In this document: piece after piece, positions 61,933 to 64,000 of the stretch | Layout of the letters: every line of letters begins with the position of its first letter | Numbering within the stretch: position 1 is the stretch's first letter | DNA from: UBA2287 sp964479665 | Lineage (GTDB): Bacteria > Bacteroidota > Bacteroidia > Bacteroidales > Tenuifilaceae | DNA: 64,000 nt | Assembly: GCA_964479665.1 (NCBI GenBank) | Contig: CAYZNN010000011.1 | Coordinates: forward strand, 1 to 64,000 | Direction: 5' to 3' | The notes under the pieces: model-generated | What the model was told of the DNA's origin: nothing | Database searches by the model: none | Seen by the model: only the letters and a program-made list of their open reading frames with translations | Program-made: the position numbers and the translations under genes

Positions 61933-63447
61933 CTATCTATTTCCAGAGGATTGAGAGCCTACCGCTTCCATTGCACAACGGAAACCAAGGTCGCTTTGCG
62001 AAGAGGCTTCGTCGAGGAACCTGCGGGTGCCAGGGCTTAACCAGTATGCACGGTCGCGCCACGATCCGCCTTTGTATACACGAACCCTGTCGTTTACTAG
62101 GGTGGTCATTCCATCGTTGGGCCTGTCGCCACGGGTGCTTTCACCCTGATAGTACATCTTATCAGATGTTATGCCGTATTCGTTGGTTCCCTCCCAATTT
62201 TCTACGCTCGATGCCAAGTCACCATCTTTGTAGTTAATATAGTAAGCCTTGTTGTAATTTCTTCTGTTGGCAGTTTCCTCGGGCGAAACGTCTCTGTAGC
62301 GCATTCTTCCTAGGCTGTCAACATTTTTAACAGTACCATCGGGGTTCAGGTCGAGAGCTTTGAAAACATTGCCTCTAAATGGGCGGAATTCGTCCACATC
62401 TTGGAAAGTCAATGGGCGGTATACGTCGAGAACCCACTCGTTTACATTTCCTGCCATGCAGTATAGTCCATAATCGTTAGGCCAGTATGATTTGACGGGT
62501 GCCGGTATGGGTTCTTTGTCGTTCAAATTACCTGCAACACCCATGTAGTCGCCTCGTCCGCGAACAAAGTTAGCCATCATTTGCCCACGGTTTTTCGATG
62601 AGCTATTTCTAACGTTGTGTCCACTCCAAGGGTAGAGTTTGCGCTCTACCATTCGTTCGTCGTAAGTGTTGCCAATCAGGCCCGATGCTGCAAATTCCCA
62701 TTCGGCCTCGGTTGGGAGGCGGTACTTGGGAAGTAAAATGCCATCTTCAAAGGTTATCCGTCTGCCCTCGGTTTCACCAGGCTTAAGGCTTTGCTTGTTT
62801 TTCCTAACGGAGGCTTCGTATTTACCTAGCAGGTAAGCGTCGGTATTGAAATTTTGTTCGTCTTTTTGTTGCAGATCGAGATTGAGGTAGCCTTCCTGTA
62901 CAAGAAGCATTTCGTTTACCCTATCGGTTCTCCATAGGCAGTAATCGTTGGCTTGCAGCCAATTAACACCAACAACTGGGAAGTCGTTGTATGCTGGGTG
63001 TCGGAAATAGTTGGTTACATATGGGTCATTAAAACCTAATGGGCTTCTCCATACCAATGTATCGGGAAGGGCATTTTTGTATACCTGTGGATAGGTAACT
63101 AATACGCGCCTTAACCAGTATAAGTATTCGCGGTAGTCCACATTCCGAACCTCAGTTTCGTCCATGTAGAATGAGGCAACAGTAACCCTGCGGCTAACGT
63201 TGTTCCAATCGTACATAACATCCTGCTCAACGCGTCCCATGATAAATGTACCACCTTCAATGAATACAAGTCCTGGCCCTCCTTTTGGGGTATAGTCGGT
63301 TACAACTTCAAAACCGCCCGAATTGGGGTCGTTGTAACTCCAGCCGGTTGTTTGTGAAACATTCTTGCCTCCACCAAACATTTTGCAAGAGGAGAGGGCT
63401 GTAATGGCTACAGCAACCAAAATGATATTCTTGTACTTCAAACTCAT
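61933..63447 (-). CDS. gldJ: gliding-motility lipoprotein GldJ
   Basis: This 504-residue lipoprotein has the lipobox ALSSC (about 18-22) and a formylglycine-enzyme-like (SUMF1) fold: GPGLVFIEGGTFIMGRVEQDVMYDWNN, YMDETEVRNVDYREYLYWL, LPTEAEWEFAA, GNVNEWVLDVYRP and VYKGGSWRDRAYWLSPGTRRFLDE--S--DLGFRCAM. The motif GPGLVFIEGGTF-MGR with D-MYDWNN and the closing set fit GldJ rather than its paralogue GldK. GldJ supports the gliding/T9SS motor; catalytic residues of true FGE are not expected. The start is ATG 63447; the ATG-like TTG at 63474 adds nine residues before the signal. Confidence 0.88.
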   Translation of the reverse strand: MSLKYKNIILVAVAITALSSCKMFGGGKNVSQTTGWSYNDPNSGGFEVVTDYTPKGGPGLVFIEGGTFIMGRVEQDVMYDWNNVSRRVTVASFYMDETEVRNVDYREYLYWLRRVLVTYPQVYKNALPDTLVWRSPLGFNDPYVTNYFRHPAYNDFPVVGVNWLQANDYCLWRTDRVNEMLLVQEGYLNLDLQQKDEQNFNTDAYLLGKYEASVRKNKQSLKPGETEGRRITFEDGILLPKYRLPTEAEWEFAASGLIGNTYDERMVERKLYPWSGHNVRNSSSKNRGQMMANFVRGRGDYMGVAGNLNDKEPIPAPVKSYWPNDYGLYCMAGNVNEWVLDVYRPLTFQDVDEFRPFRGNVFKALDLNPDGTVKNVDSLGRMRYRDVSPEETANRRNYNKAYYINYKDGDLASSVENWEGTNEYGITSDKMYYQGESTRGDRPNDGMTTLVNDRVRVYKGGSWRDRAYWLSPGTRRFLDEASSQSDLGFRCAMEAVGSQSSGNR

Positions 63448-63488
63448 AGCTGATATGTTTTTCCTTGTTTTCAACTGATTTGCAACTT

Positions 63489-63496
63489 CAAATATA
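63489..63496 (-). promoter_or_regulatory. -7 promoter core for gldJ
   Basis: TATATTTG on the minus strand fits TAnnTTTG, 41 bases before the gldJ ATG; a GTTG lies 19 bases upstream as a weak -33 element. Confidence 0.55.
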
Positions 63497-63536
63497 GAAA
63501 GAAATGTTATTAATTCAACTTACATAACGAAAAAAA

Positions 63537-64000
63537 CTAAAATTTAGGATTTATTAAGTGCCTTATTTTTTTCCTCGACCTTACTTTATACTCAAAATTC
63601 TTTCCAAAGGTTACCTCATGGGTAGAAGTTTTTATTCCTCGAAAACCTCCAAACAGCAAACTAAAATCGTAACTGTAGCCAATTCGGTATTCGTCGGTAT
63701 AGTATCCAGCAAGTACAATAAACTTAGTGCTTGTAAACTGTGGGTTTTCTCTAATCCATGCCCCTACTATCAACTCATTTCGCATAATATAGCAACCTAA
63801 ATTAATTTGATGAAATCCATCTTGGTTTACGTAAATAATATTGGGCGATATAGTAAGGGTGTTTCTTAAAATATATCGCTTATACAGGCCAATGTCGCAC
63901 CCCAAATGTGCAGTGTACCTTCGGGGGAGTTTAGATTTAAACCCACTTACATCCAGTTCGGTGGGTTGAAATATATGATGCATAGCAAAGCCACCGTAAA
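63537..64000 (-). CDS. PorP/SprF-type outer-membrane protein, partial
   Basis: This is the 3' part of a gene that runs past the window end: the frame is open to base 64000 with YGGFAMHHIFQPTEL, the pattern of PorP/SprF proteins (often G-FAVHHL-QP). Beta-barrel strands follow (TAHLGCDIGLYKRYILRNTLTISP, FIVLAGYY, EYRIGYSYDFS) to the end at 63537. PorP/SprF members help anchor or export T9SS proteins. It is upstream of gldJ on the same strand, with the gldJ promoter between. Confidence 0.82.
   Translation of the reverse strand, partial: YGGFAMHHIFQPTELDVSGFKSKLPRRYTAHLGCDIGLYKRYILRNTLTISPNIIYVNQDGFHQINLGCYIMRNELIVGAWIRENPQFTSTKFIVLAGYYTDEYRIGYSYDFSLLFGGFRGIKTSTHEVTFGKNFEYKVRSRKKIRHLINPKF

Noticed and set aside
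61933..63474. The lipoprotein as GldK/PorK
   Set aside because: The order next to murF and the motifs GPGLVFIEGGTF-MGR and KGGSWRDRAYWLSPGTRRFLDE fit GldJ better.

Overview
The window looks like a chromosomal segment of a Bacteroidota bacterium, probably a facultative or environmental member of the Bacteroidales/Marinilabiliales side of the phylum. Reasons: a fused SecDF, a SusC/SusD pair, a T9SS type-B sorting domain, GldJ and a PorP/SprF-type protein, DUF4290-MurA, DUF3127 and SiaC-type proteins, a tmRNA tag ending in YALAA, and repeated promoter cores of the phylum type TAnnTTTG. A caa3-like cytochrome oxidase subunit II with heme O synthase suggests some oxygen respiration. Species cannot be read from the sequence.

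Layout. 1-2.1 kb: a NarL-type sensor kinase broken by two stops and a frameshift. 2.2-16.4 kb: housekeeping and envelope genes (retropepsin-like protein, SecDF, TatA, RluB-type pseudouridine synthase, a PorE-like protein with two SPOR domains, a T9SS substrate, UvrD/PcrA helicase, DUF4290, MurA with Asp at the fosfomycin Cys site). 16.7-17.8 kb: a frameshifted IS5-type transposase. 18.2-22.9 kb: SusC/SusD without enzymes. 22.97-27.7 kb: an archaeal-type GatD/GatE Glu-tRNA(Gln) amidotransferase, with the 3' end of gatD present twice around a RelE/ParE toxin-antitoxin pair and a MITE-like element. 27.8-34.7 kb: a seven-gene minus-strand operon (DUF1573, aminotransferase, saccharopine dehydrogenase-like, NamZ, methyltransferase, RNase H, FtsX-like permease). 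34.8-37.6 kb: a lipoprotein pair (LPP20-like plus TPR/CsgG-like). 37.9-43.6 kb: a compact operon SiaC - SpoIIE-type phosphatase - OmpA-like - OmpL47-like - PrsW. 43.76-44.13 kb: a MITE derived from an IS4-type element. 44.2-52.3 kb: CoxB, CyoE, epimerase, lipoprotein plus TonB receptor, DUF3127, FKBP isomerase, MnmD-like methyltransferase. 52.4-56.1 kb: ssrA (tmRNA) followed by an insertion-sequence graveyard. 56.1-64 kb: TPM/TPM/LemA, urocanate hydratase, MurF, GldJ and the start of a PorP/SprF gene.

Themes. Several genes serve the cell wall and envelope (MurA, MurF, NamZ, SPOR and OmpA proteins, SecDF, TatA, FtsX-like permease) and type IX secretion/gliding (GldJ, PorP/SprF, PorE-like, type-B substrate). 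The best candidates for something little described are (a) the SiaC/phosphatase/OmpA/OmpL47/PrsW operon, which looks like a partner-switch signalling module joined to periplasmic or surface sensors and an intramembrane protease, and (b) archaeal-type GatDE in a bacterium, with a toxin-antitoxin segment lodged between two copies of the gatD 3' end. Several reading frames are broken at A-runs (transposase, SpoIIE phosphatase), so sequencing error should be excluded before reading biology into them.
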